DNA of 64,000 nucleotides, taken from positions 1-64,000 of the forward strand of contig JAFZBK010000056.1 in NCBI GenBank assembly GCA_017561825.1, given 5' to 3'. Under the pieces are notes generated by a model. That model was not told the DNA's origin, did no database searches, and saw only the letters and a program-made list of their open reading frames with translations. The translations under genes and the position numbers were made by a program. Positions 52,562 to 60,799 of the stretch are shown here, piece by piece. The first letter of the stretch is position 1. The number at the start of each line of letters is the position of its first letter. The DNA comes from Prevotella sp. GTDB lineage: Bacteria; Bacteroidota; Bacteroidia; Bacteroidales; Bacteroidaceae.

Positions 52562-53778
52562 TATTCTGTCCTCTTTATAACTGACTCCAGATTGCCGATA
52601 ATAGGTGTTGCCCCATATTTACCGCTCAGATAGTCCCGTTCAAAAGGAGCATCACTCCTAACCTTATAGTCTGACAAGGAATAAAGTGAAGTAGCCCCGA
52701 ACCGGTTCTTCTGAGTGAACCAGATTTGGTCACGACGGAACAGACCAGAACTGAGAATATTGGTGTCATGCGCTGTGAATATCAATTGAGCGTTACGTGG
52801 ATTGGACTCGCGTGAGTTAAACAGAGAGATAATTCGATTGGTCAGAACCGGATGCAATTTGGAGTCAAATTCATCAATGACCAGTCTCGAACCGTTGTCA
52901 AGTGCCTTGATGATAGGGTATGCCATAGAGAAATATTTGATGGTACCCTCAGATTCCATACTCAGGAATGGAAAACTTGTTTCACCTTTTGCCACACCAT
53001 TTGCATCATACTGAAGATGACGGCTAAGAATGTGATTATCACTTTTCTCTATATCCTCAATGCCCAGGTCGGCAAACTTGGAGAACTCCACGATTCTCGA
53101 CCGCATCTCTACATCATCAAGATAGTTTACGGCCATATTCCACATTCTTTCTTCGTCAGAACACGTCAGGATGCTTGTATCTGTCAGCCAGTTGATAATT
53201 TGTACAGCCGTTGGATCGTTAAATTGAGCAGCAGCAGACAACAAAAGAGCATTATTGCGGATCATCTTCTTGTTCACCAAGTCTGTTGCTATCGAGAATG
53301 ACGGATGAACCTTCATTTCCTCTTTTTCACGATAAAACAACTCAACCTCTTTGGCTCTCTTACGGCAAGCTTTCCTATACAGCCATTCTCCATGTACATA
53401 CTCTCGACTGACGTCCATACCATAGCGATATTGATACCCCTCCAATATGAATATCATTTCGAAAGAACTTGGCAACTTGGCACTATCTGTATTCAGTTTA
53501 AAGGCTTCAACACCAATCTCTTCTCCTGCCTGTAGGTTCTTAAATGAATCGATAATATAGTTCTTGAAAAATTCGAGAGCTTTAATAACATTACTCTTAC
53601 CAGAAGCATTAGCACCTAAAATGACAGCACTCTTTAAGAGGCTGACATCCATTCCTTCAATGTCAAACATTACATCCTCTGTCGCAACACGAACATCTTT
53701 TAGAGGCGATGCCACCAACGACAAGGTGGCTGGTTCCATAATAGAACGGAAATTCTCAACTGAAAACTGGATAATCAT
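52561..53778 (-). CDS. AAA15-type ATPase paired with RloB (RloA-like)
   Basis: A 405-residue ABC/SMC-like ATPase: N-terminal FSVENFRSIMEPATLSL, Walker A ILGANASGKSNVIKAL, a helical insertion (about 120-260), then LDNGSRLVIDEFDSKLHP (Walker B and H) and LIFTAHDTNILS near the C-terminus. I start it at the ATG at 53778. The -7 box TATTTTTG at 53817-53810 leaves a 25-nt leader, and a longer reading to 53853 would run through the promoter. It probably acts as the sensor and motor of the RloAB pair. Confidence 0.85.
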   Translation of the reverse strand: MIIQFSVENFRSIMEPATLSLVASPLKDVRVATEDVMFDIEGMDVSLLKSAVILGANASGKSNVIKALEFFKNYIIDSFKNLQAGEEIGVEAFKLNTDSAKLPSSFEMIFILEGYQYRYGMDVSREYVHGEWLYRKACRKRAKEVELFYREKEEMKVHPSFSIATDLVNKKMIRNNALLLSAAAQFNDPTAVQIINWLTDTSILTCSDEERMWNMAVNYLDDVEMRSRIVEFSKFADLGIEDIEKSDNHILSRHLQYDANGVAKGETSFPFLSMESEGTIKYFSMAYPIIKALDNGSRLVIDEFDSKLHPVLTNRIISLFNSRESNPRNAQLIFTAHDTNILSSGLFRRDQIWFTQKNRFGATSLYSLSDYKVRSDAPFERDYLSGKYGATPIIGNLESVIKRTE

Positions 53779-53885
53779 AATGATAACTCGCTTATTTGTG
53801 AAATTTCTGCAAAAATACGAGTTTTCTTTCAAAAATCCAAAAGAAAACTCCAAAATCTTGAATTATTTCATGTTTTTTTAGGGAA

Positions 53886-54041
53886 TTACACTCTTGTTCC
53901 TTCCATCAAGTTCTCTATGTCACGTCGTCTATAGAAAACCCTACGGCCAATTTTGATAGATACCAGGTATTTCTTTTTCTCCCATAGCCAAAGCGTTGTA
54001 GAACTGACATTAAGTTTCTCTATTACCTCTTGTTTTGTCAT
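53886..54041 (-). CDS. small excisionase-type helix-turn-helix protein
   Basis: A 51-residue MerR-like/excisionase HTH_17 domain: TKQEVIEKLNVSSTTLWLWE then IKIGRRVFYRRRDIENLMEG. I prefer the ATG at 54041. An upstream TTG start would begin inside the duplicated terminator. It is close to the integrase at 54342 but on the opposite strand, so it may be the excision factor of element 2 or a leftover of an earlier insertion. Confidence 0.6.
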   Translation of the reverse strand: MTKQEVIEKLNVSSTTLWLWEKKKYLVSIKIGRRVFYRRRDIENLMEGTRV

Positions 54042-54099
54042 AACGCCTACTTCTGAATTGGATTCTTTGGGAGGTAGTGATTCTATCTCTTCAAGAAGC

Positions 54100-54165
54100 C
54101 CAACAAAAAATCCCAACCTAATGGCTGGGATTTTTGCGCTTCAGGATGGGCTTGAACCTGAATAT
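54100..54165 (-). repeat. terminator duplicate and tRNA-3'-end-like remnant (candidate attL of element 2)
   Basis: On the minus strand, CAGGTTCAAGCCC-type sequence (54150-54138), similar to the T-loop of the CAU tRNA, is followed by CCTGAAGCGC and then the duplicated AATCCCA/TGGGATT terminator. This is the same tRNA-end-plus-terminator arrangement as at the left end of element 1. The T-stem does not pair, so it is a decayed remnant at best. No matching copy was found near 62.8 kb. Confidence 0.4.
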
Positions 54166-54310
54166 ATGAAACCAACAGAAATTATTAGAAATTATAAGAA
54201 ACTAAATACCAATAAGTTACATAAAAGGATTGAAAGGTAACAGGATGTGTAAAATTCGTTAAACAACAAAAATTGGGTGCAAATTGGGTGCAACTTTCGA
54301 AGAATTATTG

Positions 54311-54318
54311 TACCTTTG
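54311..54318 (+). promoter_or_regulatory. -7 box of element 2 integrase
   Basis: TACCTTTG 24 nt before the integrase ATG, preceded by a direct repeat AATTGGGTGCA at 54271-54281 and 54282-54292 that may be a binding site. Confidence 0.55.
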
Positions 54319-54341
54319 CACCCAGTTAAACGAATAATTAT

Positions 54342-55829
54342 ATGGCACAGTTTTTTCTAAGATCAAAACGAGAAGAGGGCGAAGCACCCCTTTACACTAA
54401 GATAAGACGCAACGGTATGCAGATGTATGTCTGCACGGGCATCAAAGTTGACATCAGGGAATGGAACAAGGCACAACGTAGTTTTTCAGCCATGCAGCGT
54501 TATGAGCAGACGGAGGAAGGTGCTAAGGTTCATGACCTTCAGATGCGAGTGATGAAAGCAGTTGATACGCTTTATGCCGAAGGGAAGATAAACACCAAAG
54601 AAGATAAGGCTATTATCGAAGAAGCCATGAACAATATCGTTACTGGTGGCACTGAGGAAATCCAGCAGGTTAAAAAGATTGCAGAAGCAAAGTCGAGGAA
54701 GTATGTCGTACAGTTCTATGAATACTTCTTTGCAGGCATATCCGATGGTTCCATCAGTCATGGTAGCAATTCTGAGTATTCTGCCGGATCCGTCCAAGTA
54801 TGGAAAACATTTGGAAGGTATCTTCATGAATACTGTGGTGGGAATGTAACCTTTGATGATATTGACAAGCCATTTGCCGACGGGTTTACGCAGTTCCTTC
54901 AGAAGAAGGATTTTATGCCGAACACAATCAACAAGAATGTTACTTGCTTCCGAAAGCTCTGTAACCTTGCTGCTATGGAGGGCTACAACAAGAATGCTGT
55001 TTCCCTTAAGGTGTGGAAGGATAGAACGGTGAAGGAAGATGAGAAACGAGCCGAGATATATCTGACCGAAGAGGAAATAGATGCTCTTTATAATCTGGAA
55101 CTGACAGGTGAAAATGAGATAGTCCGCGATATTTTTGTTCTTGGTTACTTTAGTTGCCAGCGTTATAGCGACTACTGTAGGCTTCGTGAAGAAAATTTCG
55201 TAACCTACGACAAAGGACTTGGACAAATTACATTGATTCAGAAAAAGACAGGAAGAACTGTCAATGTACCCATAGTCGATGATCGGGTATATGAACTATG
55301 CGACAAGTACAACTACGACTTCCCAGAAATATCGGAGCAGAAAATGAATCTGAAGATTAAGGCAGTGGCTGCCATCTTAGCAGAAAGTACTCCGTCGTTC
55401 CAAGAGAAATATGTCACAGTGTTGACTGCTGTTGAGAAACGATCGGAAAAGACATACACAAAGTTGTTGAAGAAAAAGAAATCGGGCTCCAAGTTTACTG
55501 AGAATGAACGCAAATGGTTTGGCAAATTAAGCAAGCTCGCAGAGAAGCGCAACGGCGCACCATTATTTGAACGGAATAAGCATGGCGAGATTATTCGTCC
55601 TAAGTATGAACTTATTACTTCTCACACAGCACGAAGAAGTGGAGCCACCAACTTATATAAATTAGATGTGCTCTCTGATCAGGAAATCCGTAGTATAACA
55701 GGACATCAATCTCAAAAGGTTTTTGAGAACTATATCCGTATTGGAATCTCAGAACAGGCCCAGAGAGTTGGTGACAAAATTCTCGCCGCCAAGGGAGCCA
55801 AGAAGAAAAAAGGTAATGCCAAGTGTTAA
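54342..55829 (+). CDS. tyrosine recombinase / integrase of element 2
   Basis: A 495-residue integrase with an N-terminal arm domain (FFLRSKREEGEAPLYTKIRR), a SAM-like core-binding domain (about 115-220) and a complete catalytic set: CQRYSDYCRL (first arginine), IQKKTGRTVNVP (lysine), SHTARRSGATN (H428, R431), TGHQSQKVFENYIRI (H455, Y464). Close to the candidate attachment site at 54.1 kb, the normal position for such integrases. It shares fold but little sequence with the element 1 integrase. Confidence 0.92.
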   Translation: MAQFFLRSKREEGEAPLYTKIRRNGMQMYVCTGIKVDIREWNKAQRSFSAMQRYEQTEEGAKVHDLQMRVMKAVDTLYAEGKINTKEDKAIIEEAMNNIVTGGTEEIQQVKKIAEAKSRKYVVQFYEYFFAGISDGSISHGSNSEYSAGSVQVWKTFGRYLHEYCGGNVTFDDIDKPFADGFTQFLQKKDFMPNTINKNVTCFRKLCNLAAMEGYNKNAVSLKVWKDRTVKEDEKRAEIYLTEEEIDALYNLELTGENEIVRDIFVLGYFSCQRYSDYCRLREENFVTYDKGLGQITLIQKKTGRTVNVPIVDDRVYELCDKYNYDFPEISEQKMNLKIKAVAAILAESTPSFQEKYVTVLTAVEKRSEKTYTKLLKKKKSGSKFTENERKWFGKLSKLAEKRNGAPLFERNKHGEIIRPKYELITSHTARRSGATNLYKLDVLSDQEIRSITGHQSQKVFENYIRIGISEQAQRVGDKILAAKGAKKKKGNAKC

Positions 55830-55877
55830 ATTCTTCATTTCTTTCTGCAAAAAATTGTCCGTATAAAATAAAAGCTG

Positions 55878-55917
55878 TACTTTTGCAGCAAAAAGTGGGA
55901 AATATTGCAAAAATTTC
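55878..55917 (+). promoter_or_regulatory. abiE promoter with 23-bp repeat
   Basis: TACTTTTG (55878-55885) is a -7 box. The 23-bp sequence GTGGGAAATATTGC...ATTTC at 55895-55917 lies at the expected transcription start and recurs exactly at 57580-57602. Its GAAAT...ATTTC ends form a short inverted repeat. Confidence 0.6.
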
Positions 55918-55923
55918 AAAGGT

Positions 55924-56547
55924 ATGACAGAAGACAAACCACTCAGACAAATCATAGAAGAAATTCCTCCTGGAAATGTTCTTTTCAGGACAGACTTTCC
56001 GCAATATAATGTGGAGTTTGTGGGAAATGTGCTGACTAAACTCGTAGAAGACAATGTAATTGTCAAGTTGGCTCAGGGCATCTACTATAGGCCTAAGCTG
56101 AGCAGGTTTGGAGCGGTTAAGCCATCTATAATTCAGATAGCAGAGAGTATTGCGAAACGCGACAATGCCGTGATTCTTCCCGTTGGAGAGACTGCACTTA
56201 ATGAATTGGGACTATCTACACAAGTCCCAATGACCTATACATTCCTTACTAACGGTAGTGGTAGAACTATCAATCTGGGTAATCAAACCATTGTATTCAA
56301 GCGTGGTGTTCCACGTAATTTTGCATATAAAACCACACTAATGGCTTATCTTGTTCAAGCTCTCAGAGCACTGGGTAAGGATAACGTTGGCGAAACAGAA
56401 CTATCTCAAATAAGAAAACTCATTCGAATGGAACCAGAACAAGACAAGCTTCGTCAGGATCTAATGATGGTTCCTATATGGATGCGAAAAATGATATCAC
56501 CTATTATAATTAAGAAAGGTAATGAAACAAACACTTTGGATAAATAA
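55924..56547 (+). CDS. abiEi: AbiEi-type antitoxin (DUF6088 family)
   Basis: A 207-residue protein with an N-terminal winged helix (LRQIIEEIPPGNVLFRTDFP then VGNVLTKLVEDNVIVKLAQG) and the central VILPVGETALNELGLSTQVP block of AbiEi-like transcription-regulating antitoxins. It overlaps the toxin gene by 26 nt. AbiEi proteins bind inverted repeats in their promoter and neutralise the AbiEii nucleotidyltransferase. The repeat at 55895-55917 is the likely operator. Confidence 0.85.
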   Translation: MTEDKPLRQIIEEIPPGNVLFRTDFPQYNVEFVGNVLTKLVEDNVIVKLAQGIYYRPKLSRFGAVKPSIIQIAESIAKRDNAVILPVGETALNELGLSTQVPMTYTFLTNGSGRTINLGNQTIVFKRGVPRNFAYKTTLMAYLVQALRALGKDNVGETELSQIRKLIRMEPEQDKLRQDLMMVPIWMRKMISPIIIKKGNETNTLDK

Positions 56548-57544
56548 TAACGATACCGACCGTTCATACATGTTGGAAAAGACCGAAGAGAGTCATCCTG
56601 GTATTGGACGGGCGGCAATTGAAAAGGACTGGTGGGTTAGTGTCACATTAAAGGCACTATTCCAGGCGGATTGTGCAGAAAGCTTGATATTCAAAGGCGG
56701 TACCAGTCTTAGCAAAGGCTGGGGATTGATTGAAAGATTTTCTGAAGATATTGACCTGGCTATCAGTCATTCATTCTTTGGCGTCAATAAGTCCAACAAG
56801 AGTCAACGCGATAAGCTGCGCAAGTTGTCGAGAGCCTATATCCAAAGCACTTTGTCAGGTCAACTTGATGAACGTTTAAAGGCCATGGGTATCACAGGCT
56901 ACCAGATAGAGAACATCACTCATGTAGAAAACAGGGAAGGTGAACTTGTTCCTATTGATAGCGACAAAGATCCAACCGTCATCGTGCTTCACTACGACAG
57001 TCTTCTCACTCGGAAGATTGACTACATCCCGCCCAGGGTGAAGATTGAGATAAGCTGTCTCTCTATGGACGAGCCAGTTGAGGAGCGTGAAATACGTTCA
57101 CTTATATGCGGGACATTCCCTGATGATGATACAGATGCTGTATGCCGAATCAAAACTGTAGTGCCTACTCGTACTTTCTTGGAGAAGATATTCTTGTTGG
57201 CAGAGGAATTTCAGAAGGACAAGCCTCGAAGTGTCAGGATGTCCCGCCATCTCTATGACCTTGAGCGTCTTATGGATTCTGAGTTTGGTAAGTCTGCATT
57301 AGCGGACAAAACTTTATATGATGCCATCATTGAACATCGAAAAGCCTACTATGCGCTAAGATATGTGGACTACTCATTGCATCACCCAGACACCATTAAC
57401 ATTCTGCCACCAGAAAACGTGCAGGATGACTGGCGACAGGATTATTCCAATATGCAGCGATACTTCATTTATGGAAGGTCATTGGATTTTGATCATCTAA
57501 TGCAGCGGATTCAGGAATTACAACAGAGATTACGAAACATGTAG
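56522..57544 (+). CDS. abiEii: AbiEii nucleotidyltransferase toxin
   Basis: A 340-residue AbiEii/AbiGii toxin. The nucleotidyltransferase motif is visible as LIFKGGTSLSKGWGLIERFS then EDIDLAI (the GS...DxD site), with VKIEISCLS as third strand and VRMSRHLYDLERLM helix downstream. It probably adds nucleotides to an RNA such as tRNA acceptor ends when the antitoxin is lost, giving abortive infection or element stabilisation. Translation is coupled to abiEi by a 26-nt overlap. No lesion is seen. Confidence 0.88.
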   Translation: MKQTLWINNNDTDRSYMLEKTEESHPGIGRAAIEKDWWVSVTLKALFQADCAESLIFKGGTSLSKGWGLIERFSEDIDLAISHSFFGVNKSNKSQRDKLRKLSRAYIQSTLSGQLDERLKAMGITGYQIENITHVENREGELVPIDSDKDPTVIVLHYDSLLTRKIDYIPPRVKIEISCLSMDEPVEEREIRSLICGTFPDDDTDAVCRIKTVVPTRTFLEKIFLLAEEFQKDKPRSVRMSRHLYDLERLMDSEFGKSALADKTLYDAIIEHRKAYYALRYVDYSLHHPDTINILPPENVQDDWRQDYSNMQRYFIYGRSLDFDHLMQRIQELQQRLRNM

Positions 57545-57579
57545 ACGTGTCGAGACAAGAAAATACAAATCCACAAAAT

Positions 57580-57602
57580 GTGGGAAATATTGCAAAAATT
57601 TC
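57580..57602 (+). repeat. second copy of the abiE 23-bp repeat
   Basis: Exactly the same 23 bp as 55895-55917, 32 bp before the ATG of the 324-residue gene. No TAnnTTTG box is seen upstream, so this may be an operator near a weak promoter or the residue of a duplicated regulatory region. Confidence 0.6.
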
Positions 57603-57633
57603 GTAGATATTATTAATTACAGGATAACACATT

Positions 57634-58608
57634 ATGACAATAGGAACACCCTTATGGGATGACTTTGTAAAAAAACTGAAGGAGGTAAAGACTACTGTTG
57701 AGGATATGGGCTTTATGCCGAAGTATGTCCCCAATGAATCTGATTATGAATCCATGTCTGCAGTAGAGAGGGAAATGACTGAAAGGATGTTTCGTGATTA
57801 CTATTGCTGCTACGCTAAGATGTCAACAGAAATCGTGCATAACAATATGATTGTTGTGGTTGACAAGGTAAATGAAGAGGTTCGCAATCTCTACTATAAC
57901 AATTTTGTGAATCTTGACCTGATTCTTAATAAGATTGGTGACGACTTCCTGAAATATACCATCAACATGTCTGAGTTATGCAATATCAAGAAGATAAAGG
58001 CCACCTATTTGGACTTGCTTGTGAAATATGGTATCACCCATCCAAGTAATGCCGAGAGATACGAAGAATTTCTCTGTCGTATAGGACTTGAATACATTTA
58101 TTGCGTCAATCTTCTAACAGACTCGTTTGACAGCCGTGTATTCAATGAAGCTCAGAAGAAAGAAATCAAACGTAGAATCCTCTACAGCGCAGATCTCTTA
58201 ATGGATGAATTTGGCAAGATGCCGACAGTTATTGACCTTGAAAACGATTTCAAGGAGAAAGTGGAATCACTGCGAAATGAGATAGGCAGTTATCATCTTC
58301 CAAAAGATTTTGCAGAGCATTTTACAGCGCCGTTTAGAGGTATTGGTACTGGTAACATCGATTACTACAAGCAACTTGAAGATAGTTTGACTGATAGGGC
58401 CAAGAAAAGAAGCGTTTTGGAATATGCCAAGATAGCCCACCTTATATATAATAGTGATAAGATGTCGAGACTGAAGCCCAATTCTTTTACAAACTGGTAC
58501 AAATATTTCTGCCAGATTGTGGGCTGTGAGCATAATCCTGATTACAAACCAGCAAAGTTAAAAGACACAAAAGGGCTTGAAAAAGAGTTCTATTACTTGA
58601 CAAAGTGA
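57634..58608 (+). CDS. hypothetical cargo protein linked to AbiE regulation
   Basis: A 324-residue, helix-rich soluble protein. Distinctive segments are RMFRDYYCCYAKMSTEIVHN, ERYEEFLCRIGLEYIYCVNL and SFTNWYKYFCQIVGCEHNPD. I recognise no family, signal or catalytic motif. It starts 90 nt after abiEii and 32 bp after the exact copy of the abiE repeat, so it is probably co-regulated with the toxin-antitoxin pair. Ends before a strong palindrome. Confidence 0.5.
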   Translation: MTIGTPLWDDFVKKLKEVKTTVEDMGFMPKYVPNESDYESMSAVEREMTERMFRDYYCCYAKMSTEIVHNNMIVVVDKVNEEVRNLYYNNFVNLDLILNKIGDDFLKYTINMSELCNIKKIKATYLDLLVKYGITHPSNAERYEEFLCRIGLEYIYCVNLLTDSFDSRVFNEAQKKEIKRRILYSADLLMDEFGKMPTVIDLENDFKEKVESLRNEIGSYHLPKDFAEHFTAPFRGIGTGNIDYYKQLEDSLTDRAKKRSVLEYAKIAHLIYNSDKMSRLKPNSFTNWYKYFCQIVGCEHNPDYKPAKLKDTKGLEKEFYYLTK

Positions 58609-58656
58609 TGTTTTGACGGGAATCTATCCCCTCATCTTCCCCAGACCATTTCCCCT

Positions 58657-58701
58657 GCCACGTTCGCAATATGTTGATAACCAATATATTACGAACGTGG
58701 C
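58657..58701. terminator. 45-bp imperfect palindrome after the 324-residue gene
   Basis: GCCACGTTCG (58657-58666) and CGAACGTGGC (58692-58701) are perfect outer arms, with AATAT/ATATT inner pairing around TTGATAACC. T-rich sequence follows on the plus strand. Terminator or binding site. Confidence 0.6.
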
Positions 58702-58737
58702 TCGTTTCCCCTTTTTATTTCTCTGAATTTATTGGGA

Positions 58738-58745
58738 TAATTTTG
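58738..58745 (+). promoter_or_regulatory. -7 box of the element 2 replication module
   Basis: TAATTTTG, 27 nt before the HTH gene at 58773 and just after the large palindrome. Confidence 0.5.
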
Positions 58746-58772
58746 CAGCACAAAAATTAATTTCAATAAATT

Positions 58773-59069
58773 ATGGAAAATATAGTAGTATTAAATGAAG
58801 AGCAGTTCGAGGACATTATCTACAGAACTGTTAGCCGATGCCTCAATGAGAAGAACATCGGTAACTTCGGGGAGAAACCCGAAGATGAGGGGTTTTATAC
58901 ACGTGATGAACTATGTGATCTTCTGCACATTGCTTATCCTACTCTTTGGAGAATTGAGCAGTCTGGCATTTTGAAATGTCAGAAGGTAGGACGCAAGAAC
59001 CTATACTCAAAGCAGGAAGTCAACATACTTATCAAGTCTGGGAAGTTGGCAAAGTATGGTCACCGATAG
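58773..59069 (+). CDS. excisionase/HTH_17 protein of element 2
   Basis: A 98-residue protein with a C-terminal helix-turn-helix (YTRDELCDLLHIAYPTLWRI then QKVGRKNLYSKQEVNILIKS) of the excisionase type and an N-terminal acidic helix (LNEEQFEDIIYRTVSRCL). It heads the replication/mobilization operon of element 2, the same place held by DUF3853 in element 1. Probable excision factor or regulator. Confidence 0.75.
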   Translation: MENIVVLNEEQFEDIIYRTVSRCLNEKNIGNFGEKPEDEGFYTRDELCDLLHIAYPTLWRIEQSGILKCQKVGRKNLYSKQEVNILIKSGKLAKYGHR

Positions 59070-59072
59070 TAA

Positions 59073-59840
59073 ATGTGTAAGGCTATGGGTATCTATGACT
59101 ACATGAACCATTTCTGGTTCGAGAATGAGAATGATCCATGCTCTCTGAGTGAGGGCGTTCTCTACTTCTATCTGTTGTATGAGGCCAACCGCCAACACTG
59201 GGCATCACCTTTTAAGGTCAGTACCCAGATGCTGGCGGCACGGCTGAATACTTCTAAACAGAACGTAATGAAGGCAAGAGATGGACTTAGAAAGAGAGGG
59301 CTGATTGACTTTTCTAAAGGTGAAGGCAAAGGCAAGCCTGCATTGTACACCCTCCGTCTTTCGGAAGAACAATCTCAATCGTTGTCTCAACTGATGACTC
59401 AACAGTTGACCGAATCATTGGCTTCCGAGTTGCCCCAATCGTTGCCCCATTCCAATATAAAAGAAGAAAATACAACAAAAGAAGTAGGAGAAGAAAAACA
59501 ATCTCCTTCATCCAATTCAAAAGTTGTGTTGACTCTTTCAGAGCTAATGGAAAAATTGTTGAATGACAATTCTTGGCTCCTTGGATTATCTGAACGACTG
59601 GCCAAGAATAAGATTATTCTTAATGGCGAAGAGTTGAAAGACAAAGTTAGAGAATTCTTCTCAGAACAGGAACATAAGGGCTGTAAGGGAAAAGAAGAGG
59701 CTGACTGTCGTGAGTATGTTTTTAACTGGATTAAATACAAATACAAGAATTATTATGGAAATGAATCAAAGTGCAATGGCCAAATTAGCACAATTAAGAT
59801 CGAAGCTAATAGGCCAGAAGACTACACCGGGTATTGTTAA
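59073..59840 (+). CDS. winged-helix replication-type protein, element 2
   Basis: A 255-residue protein whose start (YDYMNHFWFENENDPCSLSE) and HTH (QMLAARLNTSKQNVMKARDG) match the 119-residue protein at 6191-6550. It adds a Q/S/T-rich linker (about 105-150) and a C-terminal helical domain (NSWLLGLSERLAKNKIILNG). This layout fits replication initiators with a DnaC-interacting tail, and the ATPase gene overlaps its end. The ATG at 59085 is an alternative start. Confidence 0.7.
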   Translation: MCKAMGIYDYMNHFWFENENDPCSLSEGVLYFYLLYEANRQHWASPFKVSTQMLAARLNTSKQNVMKARDGLRKRGLIDFSKGEGKGKPALYTLRLSEEQSQSLSQLMTQQLTESLASELPQSLPHSNIKEENTTKEVGEEKQSPSSNSKVVLTLSELMEKLLNDNSWLLGLSERLAKNKIILNGEELKDKVREFFSEQEHKGCKGKEEADCREYVFNWIKYKYKNYYGNESKCNGQISTIKIEANRPEDYTGYC

Positions 59841-60432
59841 GTTCCCGATGTCAACAGAGGAAGCTGCTCTTAATATCGAAGTGGCGTTCCAAGTAGAGGT
59901 AGAAAAGCGTGGTAATACTTATGTCAATAGTGAAGAACTGCATAATCATATCTGGCAGATAGCCGAGTTGTTCACCAAGCCTACCAACAAATTCGGTATT
60001 ATGCTGTGTGGTGGCGTAGGTAACGGCAAGAGCACAATGATGTATGCCCTGCAGAATCTCATAAGGAGTCTTGAGATTCCTCTGATAGGTAATACAACAT
60101 TTAGCACATACGGGATGAGAATAGAAAGCGCCAAGTTCATCTATAACCAAGTAAAAGTTGACTCTAAAGAATACTTACATCTACAGCAAACCAATATGCT
60201 TGGGATTGATGACCTTGGCGAGGAAGAGCCTACACTGATTAGCTATGGCAACCGTGTCACTCCTGTGATAGATCTCTTGTCATATCGCTATAACAGGATG
60301 CTTTTCACCATGGTGACAACCAACCTAACCCCACCACAAATCCGCATGCTCTATGGTATCAGAATAGCAGACCGTTTTAACGAGATGATGCTTATCCTTA
60401 ACTATCAGGGGCTGTCTTTCAGAACACCGTAA
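59755..60432 (+). CDS. DnaC/IstB-like ATPase (helicase loader), element 2
   Basis: A 225-residue ATPase with Walker A CGGVGNGKSTMM, Walker B NMLGIDDLGEEEP, MVTTNLTPPQIR and RIADRFNEM. It is clearly homologous to the element 1 ATPase (CGGCGNGKSTM, MLGIDDLG, TTNLTPQQIREHY). I choose the ATG at 59755; it overlaps the upstream gene by 86 nt, and 59773 is also possible. Probably loads host DnaB on the replicating element. Confidence 0.8.
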   Translation: MEMNQSAMAKLAQLRSKLIGQKTTPGIVKFPMSTEEAALNIEVAFQVEVEKRGNTYVNSEELHNHIWQIAELFTKPTNKFGIMLCGGVGNGKSTMMYALQNLIRSLEIPLIGNTTFSTYGMRIESAKFIYNQVKVDSKEYLHLQQTNMLGIDDLGEEEPTLISYGNRVTPVIDLLSYRYNRMLFTMVTTNLTPPQIRMLYGIRIADRFNEMMLILNYQGLSFRTP

Positions 60433-60799
60433 CATTCGGGATGTATAGTAACGTGGCGGACAGGGGCGACCATTAGCAATAATGGTGTAGCTTACTATAC
60501 CAAAATTTCCGGTTTCTGTGCATGGCACACAAAGCCGTCGCGAGCAGAGTCGCTAAATTTAGGTAAGTAAGCCACGGGGCTTGCCCCTTTGGATTCCCCA
60601 GCAGGGAGTGACTTCTCCCTACACCTACCGCTCAAGGCTCTGCCCTAAGAACCTGCCAAGGGCTACTTGCCCTATGGAACCTCGCAAGGGGGTGACCCTC
60701 CCCCTTGACCGCCCCGCTCAGAGGTCTCGTCCTCTAAGAACTCTGACCAGGGAACAATCCCTGGACCCAATTGTTGAACAACTTAAAAGTTTACAAATT
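60433..60799 (+). other. hairpin array before the relaxase gene (candidate oriT)
   Basis: A gene-free stretch with successive small hairpins about 25-35 bp apart: GGGGCTTGCCCC (about 60576), AGGGAGTGACTTCTCCCT (60603), AGGGCTACTTGCCCT (60659), GGGGGTGACCCTCCCCC (60688), AGAGGTCTCGTCCTCT (60719) and CCAGGGAACAATCCCTGG (60748). An open frame crosses it from 60581 but yields proline/arginine-rich sequence without family likeness. Placement directly before a MobV gene fits an origin of transfer or a structured mob leader. Confidence 0.6.

Noticed and set aside
53779..53853. Longer start of the AAA ATPase
   Set aside because: The upstream extension covers the TATTTTTG promoter box. The family motif IIQFSVENF begins right after the ATG at 53778.
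60581..60799. N-terminal extension of the MobV relaxase
   Set aside because: The frame is open, but it crosses the hairpin array and encodes proline/arginine-rich sequence. The family N-terminus starts at the ATG at 60800.
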